This document shows positions 18,307 to 27,930 of a stretch of DNA of 64,000 nucleotides, one piece after another (the stretch's first letter is position 1; every line of letters starts with the position of its first letter). The notes under the pieces are model-generated. The model saw only the letters and a list, made by a program, of their open reading frames with translations. It searched no databases and had not been told where the DNA came from. The DNA comes from JAKAGZ01 sp963772675 (lineage in GTDB: Bacteria; Bacteroidota; Ignavibacteria; Ignavibacteriales; Ignavibacteriaceae). The stretch spans positions 186,001-250,000 of the forward strand of contig CAVYYF010000007.1 of the NCBI GenBank assembly GCA_963772675.1, in the 5' to 3' direction. The position numbers and the translations under genes were made by a program.

Positions 18307-20343
18307 ATGAAAAATAAGATAAAACTTTCGAGCCTTATAATTATATTTTTTTCTATTCTTACATGTCAAGAAATATTTTCTCAAAGTTTGATTATGAACA
18401 ATGCCTTTGGTGGCAAAAAAGGTATTTTCATATACTTTGATAAGAATATTCCATTCAAGAGTAATGAAGGAGAATGGTTTTATTATAAGATTGAAAGAAG
18501 AAGAGAGGATACAAAAAACTGGCAAACTTTAGACACTATCATAGCCCCTTCAAATTTTACTGAATTAAAAAACAGAGTTAATTCTTTTCACTCTAAACTC
18601 TCTTATTTAACGATTGGAAATAACGAAACATTGAATAAGATATGGAACATTAGCAAAAAATATAAGGTAATTGATTCTCTTTATTATTACGCCCAGATTC
18701 CTGTTTATGGATTAGCTTTAGGTACCATTTATCTTGACACAAGTGCAAAAGAAAACATATCATACGAATACCGGTATTTGAAAATAAGTAATACTGGTAA
18801 GGTTTTAAGGTCCATTCGAACGTTCGCAGTTCAATACCCGGGAAAGGCTTCATTTAAGAAGATCACAAAAAAAGCTTCAAGAGTTGATAAAAATAAAATT
18901 TTTATACAGTGGGTTACTGGCAGCAAGAAGATGCCTGTCTTTCAGGTTTTGAGAGAAGAAAATCTACGCCCTCCATACAAGCTTATAACTCCGGTAAAAG
19001 GAATAAATGCAGATAAAGATAGTCTGAATATTTTTGTACGCGATACTTTAGTAAACCCTGAAAGTATTTACAGATACTATATAATTCCGGAAGATATTTT
19101 CGGTAATGCCGGTGATAATTCAGATACTGTAATTGTGGGGAATTATAATTTCAGGGAAGTTGCTGCCTTACCTGATAGTATAAAAGCAGAAAACGCTCCC
19201 CTATCCGGCGGCATTAAATTAAGCTGGCGGCCAAAGAAAGATCCTTCAGTCAGGTTTATTGATATATACAAAAGTGCAAAGTATGATACAGGCTATGTAA
19301 GACTTGTTTCACTTTCGGCAAATCAAACTTCATACCTGGACCAGGATGTTAATCCTAATGTAACTTATTATTACTATTTACTTGCAGAAGGACAACTTGG
19401 AGAAACCTCGACCAAGTCACCGAGATTTTTCGGTGTTTATGCTGATACCGAAGCTCCTTTTCCCCCGCTTGATGTTAATGGAGATGGGACAAAAAATGGG
19501 GTAAAACTGCAATGGACCCGTAATGAAAGTTTTACAAGGGGATACTACGTCTTCAGAAGTAGCAGCGTTGATGGGAAACTTGAACAAATCTCACAATTAA
19601 TCCCTGCAAAAGATTCTCTTATAACCTACGTTGATAATGACAGCACGCTTTCGGGCCAGGTAACGTATGCTTATGCAGTTAAAGCTGAAAATACAAGCTA
19701 TGTTAAGAGTGTGTTCTCGGATACTGTTTATGTAAGACCTGCAATTTCAACCAAACCTCTAACACCTACAGATATTAAAGCAATGGTCAACGGAAATTCG
19801 GCCAGTGTTTTCTGGGATGATATGAGTGCCCTGCAGGACGGTATCGACGGCTACGATTTGCTACGCAAGGAAATAAATAAGAACGGAAAGTCAGCGGGGA
19901 ATTATGTTGTGGTGAATGATACAATTATTCCACCGTATCAAAATCATTTTACTGATACAAAAGTTGAAAGAGGCAAAAAATATCTTTACTCAGTTCGTTC
20001 CAAAGATATTTTTAATGGGACAAGTGATCTGAGTAATCCAGTAATTATTGAAGTGAAAAAAAATCCAGTAATCCCGCCAGCAGGAATAGCAGCCAGAAAA
20101 ATTTCAGGTGAAATTGAAATTAGTTGGGATGGTGCTGGTCAGGAAGATCTCGCGGGCTACAAAGTATATAGATATGAAAGAGGCAAAAGGCCGGCTTTGT
20201 TAGGAACTGTGAAAAACGGTTCGGAACTTTTATTTAAAGATAAAAAAACAATAAAGAGTCATTTGTATTTCTATTATGTAACGAGTTACCTGTTAAATGG
20301 TGACGAAAGCGATCCGGGCTCTGAAGTGGGAATCAGATTTTAA
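18307..20343 (+). CDS. Exported fibronectin type III-repeat protein
   Basis: About 678 residues from the ATG at 18307, chosen over the upstream in-frame start at 18283 because it begins directly with a signal peptide (MKNKIKL, hydrophobic core, then FSQS) and does not overlap the preceding stop. The body contains at least four FnIII-like units of about 95 residues, recognisable by recurring strands such as 'IKLSWRPKKDP', 'VKLQWTRNES' and 'IEISWDGAG', each followed by a Y-x-V-Y/F-R strand. No catalytic motif is seen. It lies between the giant exported protein and the propeller protein with 11 and 17 bp gaps, so it is likely in the same operon. A surface scaffold or adhesin role is inferred only. 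Confidence 0.85.
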   Translation: MKNKIKLSSLIIIFFSILTCQEIFSQSLIMNNAFGGKKGIFIYFDKNIPFKSNEGEWFYYKIERRREDTKNWQTLDTIIAPSNFTELKNRVNSFHSKLSYLTIGNNETLNKIWNISKKYKVIDSLYYYAQIPVYGLALGTIYLDTSAKENISYEYRYLKISNTGKVLRSIRTFAVQYPGKASFKKITKKASRVDKNKIFIQWVTGSKKMPVFQVLREENLRPPYKLITPVKGINADKDSLNIFVRDTLVNPESIYRYYIIPEDIFGNAGDNSDTVIVGNYNFREVAALPDSIKAENAPLSGGIKLSWRPKKDPSVRFIDIYKSAKYDTGYVRLVSLSANQTSYLDQDVNPNVTYYYYLLAEGQLGETSTKSPRFFGVYADTEAPFPPLDVNGDGTKNGVKLQWTRNESFTRGYYVFRSSSVDGKLEQISQLIPAKDSLITYVDNDSTLSGQVTYAYAVKAENTSYVKSVFSDTVYVRPAISTKPLTPTDIKAMVNGNSASVFWDDMSALQDGIDGYDLLRKEINKNGKSAGNYVVVNDTIIPPYQNHFTDTKVERGKKYLYSVRSKDIFNGTSDLSNPVIIEVKKNPVIPPAGIAARKISGEIEISWDGAGQEDLAGYKVYRYERGKRPALLGTVKNGSELLFKDKKTIKSHLYFYYVTSYLLNGDESDPGSEVGIRF

Positions 20344-20360
20344 TTTCAACGGAGAAAATT

Positions 20361-21689
20361 GTGAACCTATTTAATTCAATTAAAAATCACATAACATTAA
20401 TGCTCATCTTTTATTGCACCATTTCCCTTTTTTGTATAACCAGTGCTCCACAGGCAAAGAGACAAAACCCTACAAAACATCCGAAATCAAAATTTGGAAA
20501 TTTATCACTGACAATTCATTCAGGAGATGTTGCCGCAAATATTAGAGTGATCGGGCCGGATAAAACATATAATCTTAAAAAAAGCAAATTCTTTAAGGAT
20601 ATAAGTCCCGGCTATTATACAGTTTTGGTTTTCCGGTCAGACATACCGGCAGAAGAAGGCGAACGCGTCGGGAAGGCTTTCGGAGAATTAAGACCTGTCA
20701 GGAGATTTCATATAAAGGCAGGTGATACATTATATGCATCTGTAAAATATGTGGAACAACCTGCAAGCGGAAAACTATGGGTTAGCAATGAAACGGGAGC
20801 AAGACTAATAGCTTTTGATAAAAATGTCTTACAGGCACCGGGCTCACCAACACCTTCTGCAAAAATTCAATTCAGTTATGTAAGTCTGCGGGGATTTGCA
20901 TTCGATAAAATGGGTGATCTATGGGTTGCAGGATTTAGCAAACGCAAAGTGTATGCATTTACTCCCGGACAGCTAAAAGGAAATAGCAAAGCAAAGCCGG
21001 TCGTAACAATTTCAAACGGCAGTATTGACGGACCATGGGGACTTACTTTTGATAAAGATGGAAACATGTGGATTTCTGACTGGAATACTGGGAAATTAAT
21101 TTCGTATAATTTCGAATCGCTTGTAAAAATGTTGAGCAAGAGAGGACTATCAAAAGGATCACCTGATTTAACAATTGTATCATCAAAATTAAAAAAAACT
21201 GAGTTTATTACATTTGATTCATCAGATAATTTATGGGTCACGGGACAAAATCCCGGCAGTTATAAAAGTGAAATTGTAAAAATACCCGCTGACAAATTAA
21301 AAAGGTCAGGAGAAATTACACCATCTATTATCATTACTGAATCAGAAACTCCTACCCTGATCGGAGTAAACTCTCTAACATTTGATAAACAAGGAAATTT
21401 ATGGGGAGCTGACAACACCGCAATTTTTCGTTTTGATTCATCACAACTAACCACCTCAGGTGCTACAGTTCCAAAATTTTACCGGACGTTATCTTCGCCG
21501 GTGCTTGTTTCGGGAATTGCATTGGATGCGCAGGGTGCCGTATGGATCGGAGAACAATATAATTCGAACATTATCCGCTATAAATATCCTGATGAAGGGA
21601 AAGGAACTGCATATATCGAAGGAGATGCTATCGAAGAACCCGCATGGCTTTCAATTTATCCGAAGCCGGTTGTCACTGATGCACGATGA
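20361..21689 (+). CDS. Exported NHL/SMP-30-like beta-propeller protein
   Basis: 442 residues with a GTG start preceded by GGAG at a suitable distance, and an N-terminal hydrophobic signal segment. From about residue 130 on there are repeated blades of the form 'F-D-(K)-x-G-(N/D)-L/M-W-(V/I/G)', for example FDKMGDLWVAG, FDKDGNMWISD, FDSSDNLWVTG and FDKQGNLWGAD. These are typical of NHL or streptogramin-lyase-like six-bladed propellers. An N-terminal stretch of about 100 residues may be a small beta domain. There are no clear enzymatic residues. It is the third member of the exported cluster and could bind a ligand or a partner in that assembly. Confidence 0.85.
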   Translation: MNLFNSIKNHITLMLIFYCTISLFCITSAPQAKRQNPTKHPKSKFGNLSLTIHSGDVAANIRVIGPDKTYNLKKSKFFKDISPGYYTVLVFRSDIPAEEGERVGKAFGELRPVRRFHIKAGDTLYASVKYVEQPASGKLWVSNETGARLIAFDKNVLQAPGSPTPSAKIQFSYVSLRGFAFDKMGDLWVAGFSKRKVYAFTPGQLKGNSKAKPVVTISNGSIDGPWGLTFDKDGNMWISDWNTGKLISYNFESLVKMLSKRGLSKGSPDLTIVSSKLKKTEFITFDSSDNLWVTGQNPGSYKSEIVKIPADKLKRSGEITPSIIITESETPTLIGVNSLTFDKQGNLWGADNTAIFRFDSSQLTTSGATVPKFYRTLSSPVLVSGIALDAQGAVWIGEQYNSNIIRYKYPDEGKGTAYIEGDAIEEPAWLSIYPKPVVTDAR

Positions 21690-21744
21690 AGCTTTTAAAC
21701 AATAAAGATATTGATTTGCATACAATGGATACTTGTCAAAACTG

Positions 21745-23721
21745 ATGAAATTATTTCTTAAATTTTTTCTGATTTTATTTCTTATAATATTCAGCAAGTC
21801 TGTTTTCCCACAGAACGGAGGAAGAAAAGATTCAACTGAAAATTTTATAAAAAAGAATTTTTCAATCAGCGGCGGCATAAGCCTTTACGGTGAACTTTAT
21901 TCAATATCTGGTATTGCGGCCAGGCGTCCTTCATCAACTGGAAGGCTTTTAATCCGTCCTATATTTACCCTTTTTAATACTTTCTCAATCCCGGTTGAAA
22001 TCATTCTTTCAACTGAAGGCAGTTCCGCAAGACAAAATATTAACCAGTTCGGAATAAACCCCGCCTGGGGATGGGGTCAAGCACACCTCGGCGACTTCAC
22101 CGAATCTTATTCTGATTTTACATTGAATGGTGTTGTGATCAGAGGAGCAGGAATAGATCTTAGTCCCGGTATATTCAGGTTTTCAACTGTAGCGGGTTTT
22201 ACTCAACAGGCCGTAAACGGAGGAGCGCAAAACGGCAGTTATAAAAGATTTTTATTCGCTTCCAGAATCGGCCTCGGTAAAGAAAATAGTTCTCACTTTG
22301 ATTTAATTGTCTTAAAATCTAAAGATGATATTTCTTCTGTAAATACAAATCAGAAATCTATTACTGTTTTAACCCCGAATGGTGACGATCAATTCCCTAT
22401 TGGAACGTTGCAGACAATCCGCTGGTCGTCAGCAGGTTTAACAGGAGATGTAAAAATAGAGTTGTCGCGTGATGGAGGAACAACTTTCCAGACAATTTTT
22501 GCTGACCAACCCGCAAATGGATTTGTTGATTGGAATGTTTCTGGGACGGAAACGTACCAGGCATTAATCAGGATAACAAGCTTAGATGATTCAAGCCTAA
22601 GCGATGTTAGTGACTACCCTTTTACAATTGCGTCAGGTATACAAGCAAAAACAGGTAATCACTACAATGGGAATGCAAATCAAACTGCATCCACACCACA
22701 GGAAAATTTAGTGCTGGGTACTGCAGGTAAATTGAATCTTGCTGACAATAAGCTAATATTAAATTTTGAGGCAACAGGAAGTGTTTACACAAGGGATTTA
22801 AGGTCTTCAGAAATAAATACTGACAGCAGTAATATTCCGGGCTTCTTTACTAGTCTATACAAACCAAGAACAAGTTCTAACTATGATTATGCTTTCAATG
22901 CAGGTGCAAGATTAAATCTGACAACCTTCAATCTTAAGTTAGGATACAAACAAATTGGCCCCGGTTATAATTCATTAGGACTTGCATACTTGCAGGATGA
23001 TCAGAGACAGCTTACAGTTGTAACTTCATATAGATTTTCAAAGTATTCAATATCGGCCAACTGGTTCAGGTTTAGCGATAACCTCCTTGATCAGAAAGAT
23101 TATACCACCTTAAGAAACCAGTATGGAATAAATTTTAACGGACTATTTACTAGTTACTGGAATGCGAATTTTTTGATTAATATTCTAAATATGGCTAATG
23201 ATTCAAACAACGATACTACCAAGGTTGATTTTTCCAGTTTAGTGCTCGGGATGAATCACGTATTTATGATTGGCCAAAGATCTTTCTTACAGAATATATC
23301 CTTTAACTACACATATCAAAAATCTGAAAACAATTCAGCTTTATTGACAGGAATGACAACAAAAGTTAATACAGCTAATATAGGTTTTACATTTTATATT
23401 TCTGAAAACTTTTCCGCTAACTCTTCATTTGGATTAGTTAGTTCAACTTATGCAGATACTATCTCAAGTAGTACAAAAACTATATCACTAGGATTAAATA
23501 ACAGCGCTTTAAATAATAAACTGCATTCCTCGTTTTCCATAAGCAGTTCTTTCCTGGAAAATAATAGTTCATTCAGAACGATTTTAACTTCGGGCTATTC
23601 ATTTTCCAGAGCCGACAAAATCTCCCTGACCATTTCATATAACGCTTTTAGAACCAGTGAAATGAACCGAAACAATTTTAATGAAATAATAGCAGGGCTC
23701 AATTTTTCACATAATTTCTGA
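21745..23721 (+). CDS. Outer-membrane beta-barrel protein with an embedded Ig-like domain
   Basis: About 658 residues from the ATG at 21745; the ORF can be read from a TTG at 21733, but the ATG opens directly into the signal peptide (MKLFLKFF to VFPQ). After a barrel-like N-terminal segment, residues about 205-295 carry an Ig-like domain (TVLTPNGDDQFPIGTLQTIR, later VKIELSRDGG and FVDWNV) resembling the Ser-Thr-rich/Kre9-KNH domain. The remainder is alternating-hydrophobicity beta strands with many Asn/Ser/Tyr turns, ending in NFSHNF, a typical aromatic outer-membrane terminus. It follows the propeller protein by 55 bp and could be the outer-membrane anchor or pore of the cluster. Function unknown. 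Confidence 0.82.
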   Translation: MKLFLKFFLILFLIIFSKSVFPQNGGRKDSTENFIKKNFSISGGISLYGELYSISGIAARRPSSTGRLLIRPIFTLFNTFSIPVEIILSTEGSSARQNINQFGINPAWGWGQAHLGDFTESYSDFTLNGVVIRGAGIDLSPGIFRFSTVAGFTQQAVNGGAQNGSYKRFLFASRIGLGKENSSHFDLIVLKSKDDISSVNTNQKSITVLTPNGDDQFPIGTLQTIRWSSAGLTGDVKIELSRDGGTTFQTIFADQPANGFVDWNVSGTETYQALIRITSLDDSSLSDVSDYPFTIASGIQAKTGNHYNGNANQTASTPQENLVLGTAGKLNLADNKLILNFEATGSVYTRDLRSSEINTDSSNIPGFFTSLYKPRTSSNYDYAFNAGARLNLTTFNLKLGYKQIGPGYNSLGLAYLQDDQRQLTVVTSYRFSKYSISANWFRFSDNLLDQKDYTTLRNQYGINFNGLFTSYWNANFLINILNMANDSNNDTTKVDFSSLVLGMNHVFMIGQRSFLQNISFNYTYQKSENNSALLTGMTTKVNTANIGFTFYISENFSANSSFGLVSSTYADTISSSTKTISLGLNNSALNNKLHSSFSISSSFLENNSSFRTILTSGYSFSRADKISLTISYNAFRTSEMNRNNFNEIIAGLNFSHNF

Positions 23722-23891
23722 TTGCGATATACTACTAATTCATTAAGATATTCCCGGTTTAAGATATTGTTACAAGCTCAATATTTGTATAATCATAATC
23801 CATTTAAGTTTGATTAAGTACGAAACAGTATTTCAAAAGCGAGTCTGATTAAAGATTTAGCAGAGTTGGTATAAATTATTTCATAAAAAAC

Positions 23892-23922
23892 TTTGAAGTT
23901 TGATAAAAAAAACAAATATTTG
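23892..23922 (+). promoter_or_regulatory. Bacteroidota-type promoter for tRNA-Val
   Basis: TTTG at 23892-23895, a 19-bp spacer, and AATATTTG at 23915-23922, close to TAnnTTTG. The tRNA begins 21 bp downstream, the same distance as for tRNA-Gly. Confidence 0.45.
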
Positions 23923-23943
23923 AAGTCTAAAATTTGAAATGCC

Positions 23944-24018
23944 GGGGGCTTAGCTCAGTTGGTTTAGAGCATCTGCCTTACAAGCAGAGGGTCATTGGTT
24001 CGAATCCATTAGCCCCCA
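23944..24018 (+). tRNA. tRNA-Val (anticodon TAC)
   Basis: A 75-nt cloverleaf. The acceptor GGGGGCT pairs with AGCCCCC. The D-arm is TAGCTCAGTTGGTTTAGAGC, the anticodon stem-loop CTGCC-TTACAAG-type carries anticodon TAC, and the T-arm holds GGTTCGAATCC. It is followed within 11 bp by a strong terminator, so it is a monocistronic tRNA gene. Confidence 0.94.
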
Positions 24019-24028
24019 CGAATCCCCA

Positions 24029-24060
24029 AGAGCCGTTCTTTTTGAACGGCTCTTTTTATT
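24029..24060 (+). terminator. Rho-independent terminator of tRNA-Val
   Basis: A perfect 10-bp stem AGAGCCGTTC/GAACGGCTCT with a five-T loop, followed by TTTTTATT. It is placed immediately after the tRNA on the same strand. Confidence 0.92.
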
Positions 24061-24099
24061 ATACACATTTTATATAGGATATAATGTGGTTTAAAGCAT

Positions 24100-24160
24100 C
24101 CCGAAAAAGTCGGGAGAGTAATAGGTTCTCCCAAAGAGACTCCTTAGGAGGGATCCTTCA
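24100..24160. repeat. Hairpin-rich intergenic element
   Basis: A short hairpin CCCGA-AAAAG-TCGGG (24100-24114) is followed by a palindrome-like stretch around 24127-24155 with CCAAAGAGACTCCTTAGGAG. The second part resembles the CCAAAGGCATCCCTTTGG palindrome at 34243-34260, so both may belong to one dispersed REP-like family. The rest of 24161-24294 before the next gene holds nothing recognisable. Confidence 0.45.
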
Positions 24161-24294
24161 GCCCCACATTCAATACGATTGACTTTTGAGTAATAGTAAT
24201 CTATCTTAGATGGCCTAACACGCTTCCCATTTCTTATTCGGCTTAAAAAAATATTACGCGACTTTAGTTAATAATATGCCTTTTAGGTACTGTA

Positions 24295-25758
24295 ATGAAA
24301 CAACCAGTTACAATAGAAGAATTGAAGAAGATCATTGCTTTGCGCGATCTGCCTGATAAGCATCTTGAGTGGATATTAGCTCATTCAGAATACGAAGAAT
24401 TTGAAGACGGTGATATGCTTTACCAAACCGGAGATCCAATTGAGGCTATGGCATTTCTCCTAGAAGGGAAAATTTATTTTTATTTAAATGTAAACGGAAA
24501 GCTTGTTTATTATTTCAGCTTTGAAAATGATGATCTTTCCGGTGGCGTGACCGGACTTCTGCCGTATTCAAGGATGAAAAAATCGCCTGGTACTTCTTAT
24601 GCTGTCGGGAAATTGCGCCTGGTAAAACTTCATAAAAAATATTTTCCAGAGCTGGAAAAGCTTAATCCCGATTTTAACCAGCGCCTGATCGGATACATGA
24701 CTGAAAGAGCCCGCGTTTTTGCAACTACACAAATGCAGCAGGAAAAAGTAAGCGCACTCGGAAAACTTGCTGCGGGAATTGCACACGAAATGAACAATCC
24801 TGCAGCAGCAATTAATAGAATATCTACTGAGCTGGATAAAAGGTTGAAACAAAACTTTGAGCTTACAGAAGAATTGCTGAAGCATAATATCACTCCCGGG
24901 ATTATCCGGAATATCCGGGAGATAGTACGAAATAAGGAAGATAATCTTTCTGCAAAAACAAAAATCACCCCCCTTCAACGCATTCAAAAAGAAGATGAAT
25001 TGAACGATTGGTTAAATGAAAAAGGAATTAATGACCGGAACGAAATAGCAGAAACATTAACCGAGGCTGGCTTTTCACAGGATGATATTGAAAGAATTAA
25101 TCGCGATGTCCCGAATGATACATTCCAGAATATCCTTGACTGGCTTGAAAATTTATTAAGCTCTGAACTTTTAATAAAAGATATGGAAAATGCTTCAGGT
25201 CGTATTTCATTGCTGGTAGGCGCAATTAAGTCACATGTCCGTATGGATAGATCGGGAGATATTCATACAACAAATATTCATGAAGATCTTGAGAATACCC
25301 TCATACTTCTCGGATATAAAATCCGTGATAAAAAAATAAAGCTTATAAAAAACTTCTGTGATGATATGACGGAAGTAGAAGCCTATATCGGAGAACTAAA
25401 CCAGGTCTGGACTAACTTAATTGATAATGCCATATATGCCGTTCCGCAAAATGGTGAAATTATAATCGAAACATTGTGTGATAAAAAAGACATCACCGTG
25501 AAGATTACTGACAATGGCACTGGTATTCCTAAAGAAATATTATCACGTGTATTTGATCCCTTTTTCACAACAAAGAAAGTAGGCGAAGGAACAGGGATAG
25601 GTCTGGATATTGTAAAGAATGTAATCACCCGGCACAACGGTGAGGTAAAAGTAAATTCAATACCAGGTAAAACTGAATTTATTATCAGAATACCTGTCTC
25701 ACAACAATCATTAAAAAAAGAATCGAATGATGAAACTTCCATTCATAATAATAATTGA
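24295..25758 (+). CDS. Sensor histidine kinase with N-terminal cyclic-nucleotide-binding fold
   Basis: 487 residues, no transmembrane helix, so cytoplasmic. Residues about 10-140 have the cNMP/Crp-like fold (EDGDMLYQTGDPIEAMAFLL, a GD-x-GE-like turn). The HisKA domain around 155-180 has GIAHEMNNPAAA with the phospho-accepting His. The helical insert (about 180-320) is unusually long. HATPase_c (about 340-475) shows LIDNAIYA, DNGTGIP and GTGIGLDIVKNV. The gene overlaps the next one by 32 bp, so the receiver at the N-terminus of the fused thioredoxin reductase is its likely phosphorylation target. The input may be a cyclic nucleotide or a redox ligand; the sequence does not say which. Confidence 0.9.
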   Translation: MKQPVTIEELKKIIALRDLPDKHLEWILAHSEYEEFEDGDMLYQTGDPIEAMAFLLEGKIYFYLNVNGKLVYYFSFENDDLSGGVTGLLPYSRMKKSPGTSYAVGKLRLVKLHKKYFPELEKLNPDFNQRLIGYMTERARVFATTQMQQEKVSALGKLAAGIAHEMNNPAAAINRISTELDKRLKQNFELTEELLKHNITPGIIRNIREIVRNKEDNLSAKTKITPLQRIQKEDELNDWLNEKGINDRNEIAETLTEAGFSQDDIERINRDVPNDTFQNILDWLENLLSSELLIKDMENASGRISLLVGAIKSHVRMDRSGDIHTTNIHEDLENTLILLGYKIRDKKIKLIKNFCDDMTEVEAYIGELNQVWTNLIDNAIYAVPQNGEIIIETLCDKKDITVKITDNGTGIPKEILSRVFDPFFTTKKVGEGTGIGLDIVKNVITRHNGEVKVNSIPGKTEFIIRIPVSQQSLKKESNDETSIHNNN

Positions 25759-27391
25759 TGACGACACTCAGGTGTTAAGAGCAATCCAGAGGGATGTTAG
25801 AAATAAATTCCGCGAAGAATATAAAATACTTGCTGTTGAATCTGCTGTTGAGGCACTTGAAGCCGTGAAAGAATTAAAATTAAAAAATGAAACTGTAGCA
25901 CTTTTTATTTCCGACCAGAGGATGCCTGATATGGAAGGCACTGTATTTTTGGATAAAGCAAAGGATATCTTTCCTGATGCAAAAAAAGTATTATTGACAG
26001 CTTATTCAGATATTGAAGCAGCAATAAAAGCTATCAATACCTTAAGGTTAGATTACTACCTTCTCGAACCATGGAGTCCTCCGGAAGAAAAACTTTACCC
26101 TGTAATAGCCGACCTGCTTGATGACTGGCAGAATAGTTTTACCCCCGAGTTTGAAGGAATAAAAGTAATTGGCTATCAATGGTCACCTTTATCCCATAAA
26201 ATTAAAGATTTTTTAACGGGAAATTTAATTCCGTACAAGTGGCTTGATGTAGAAGTAAACAAAGAGACTTCGGAATCTCTAGCTATTCATAAAATAGAGT
26301 CAGATCAATTACCGGCAGTTTTATTTGAGGATGGGACTTTATTAAAATGTCCGACAGAGCTTGAAATAGCCGAAAGAGTCGGATTGAAATCCACTGCTTC
26401 TCAGGAGCTTTATGATGTAGTAATAATTGGTGCAGGTCCGGCTGGTTTGGCTGCAGCTGTCTATGGTGGAACAGAAGGATTGAGAACTCTTATGATTGAA
26501 AAGAAAGCCCCGGGTGGACAGGCTGGAACCAGCTCAAGAATTGAAAATTATCTCGGGTTCCCATCCGGACTTTCAGGTGCCGACCTTACCAGACGAGCTT
26601 TAACTCAGGCTCAAAGATTTGGAGTTGAGCTTCTTTCACCGTGCGCGGTTATTGATATAAAAACAAAAGACAATTATAAGATATTGTCTCTTTCCAACGG
26701 ACCCGAAATAAAAACACACACTGTTGTAATTTCTACAGGTGTAGATTACAGAACTCTTGATGTTAAAGGAATAAATGAACTGACAGGTGCCGGAGTTTAT
26801 TATGGTTCGGCAACAGCAGAAGTGCATTCCTGTAAGGGTAAAAATGTTTTTATTGTCGGTGGAGGCAACTCTGCAGGTCAGGCGGCAATGTATCTTTCAG
26901 GTTTTGCCAAAAATGTCTTTATAGTGATAAGGAAGGGCTCTCTTGATTCAACAATGTCACGGTACCTGATTGATCAGATTAATTTAACAAATAATATATC
27001 TCTAATAACTAATTCTGTGGTTGCTGAAGTAATAGGAAATAATAAACTTGAATCTGTAACCATAAAAAATAATGAGACGGGCGAACAGAAAACCAACGAG
27101 GCTGGAGCTTTGTTTATTTTCATCGGCGCCCGGCCGGTAACAGATTGGATTAAGCTGAATATTTTTAAGGACTCAAAAGGATTCATTGAAACAGGAAGAG
27201 ATTTACTTAAATCTGAAAATTTTAAAAAAATCTGGAAGCTTGACCGTGATCCTTACCCGCTTGAAACTTGCATTCCAGGAATATTTTCTGCAGGTGATGT
27301 GAGAGCCGGAGCAATGAACCGGGTGGCTTCTGCTGTAGGTGAAGGTGCAATGACAATTAAGCTTGTACATGAATACCTGACAGAAGTTTAG
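25727..27391 (+). CDS. Fused response regulator / thioredoxin-reductase-like flavoprotein
   Basis: 554 residues. Residues about 5-125 are a receiver (IIIDDDTQ, FISDQRMPD with the phospho-Asp, LLTAYS; the usual K-P is replaced by E-P in LLEPWSPP). Residues about 140-215 look like a glutaredoxin/thioredoxin-like fold without a CxxC. Residues about 225-550 are a thioredoxin-reductase-type domain with GAGPAGLAAAVY (FAD), GGQAGTSSRIENYLGFP, VGGGNSAGQAA (NADPH) and FSAGDVR. The redox-active CxxC of true thioredoxin reductase is absent: the region reads YYGSATAEVHSCKG with one lone Cys. Fusions of this kind are a known family. It is coupled by overlap to the cNMP-domain kinase and may act as a phosphorylation-controlled NAD(P)H-dependent flavin sensor or reductase. 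Confidence 0.92.
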   Translation: MMKLPFIIIIDDDTQVLRAIQRDVRNKFREEYKILAVESAVEALEAVKELKLKNETVALFISDQRMPDMEGTVFLDKAKDIFPDAKKVLLTAYSDIEAAIKAINTLRLDYYLLEPWSPPEEKLYPVIADLLDDWQNSFTPEFEGIKVIGYQWSPLSHKIKDFLTGNLIPYKWLDVEVNKETSESLAIHKIESDQLPAVLFEDGTLLKCPTELEIAERVGLKSTASQELYDVVIIGAGPAGLAAAVYGGTEGLRTLMIEKKAPGGQAGTSSRIENYLGFPSGLSGADLTRRALTQAQRFGVELLSPCAVIDIKTKDNYKILSLSNGPEIKTHTVVISTGVDYRTLDVKGINELTGAGVYYGSATAEVHSCKGKNVFIVGGGNSAGQAAMYLSGFAKNVFIVIRKGSLDSTMSRYLIDQINLTNNISLITNSVVAEVIGNNKLESVTIKNNETGEQKTNEAGALFIFIGARPVTDWIKLNIFKDSKGFIETGRDLLKSENFKKIWKLDRDPYPLETCIPGIFSAGDVRAGAMNRVASAVGEGAMTIKLVHEYLTEV

Positions 27392-27447
27392 CAGAAATAG
27401 AATAAACATTGTAAACTAAAATCAAATTTTAAAATATAGAGGTACAA

Positions 27448-27711
27448 ATGAACAGATATATTGTAATTTCTTCTCATACTTCGGAAGATTGCAAAATGGC
27501 AGTTAAGCAATTTAGACAGTATAATGCGGGATTCCTCACCCACTTTGAATGGGGCTGTTTCGATAATGACCATACAGCCTATGCAATAATTGAAGCTGAA
27601 AGTCATGAAAATGCAAAAATGTCCGTTCCACCTATCTTCAGAGAAAAAACTAAGGTCGTAAAACTTACACATTTCGATCCGATGAAAACAGAGGATCCAG
27701 CACATCGGTAG
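27448..27711 (+). CDS. Small conserved-looking protein of unknown function
   Basis: 87 residues, starting MNRYIVISSHTSEDCKMAV, with a good AGAGG-like sequence upstream (taGAGGtacaa). Predicted alternating strand/helix composition resembles a small ferredoxin-like (DUF3303 or dimeric alpha/beta barrel) fold, with a central HFEWGC segment and one Cys in each half. It sits 56 bp after the fused receiver-reductase on the same strand and probably shares its transcript. I do not recognise a named family with certainty. Confidence 0.6.
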   Translation: MNRYIVISSHTSEDCKMAVKQFRQYNAGFLTHFEWGCFDNDHTAYAIIEAESHENAKMSVPPIFREKTKVVKLTHFDPMKTEDPAHR

Positions 27712-27930
27712 AATTGAGAAGAAATATAGCACTGAATTTTTCAACTGACTTTAACTTACACATTGATAAGGTCTTTCAAGCATATTTAACTCACCGGTTT
27801 ATGTATAATAAACTCTGATAATTCTATTCAATACTGCTATTCTATTTAGTATAGGAACTTAATTAATTTTTTATAAAATTAGAGATGCCTGAATATTCTT
27901 TTAATACCAAATAAAATAGCAGAATTAAAG

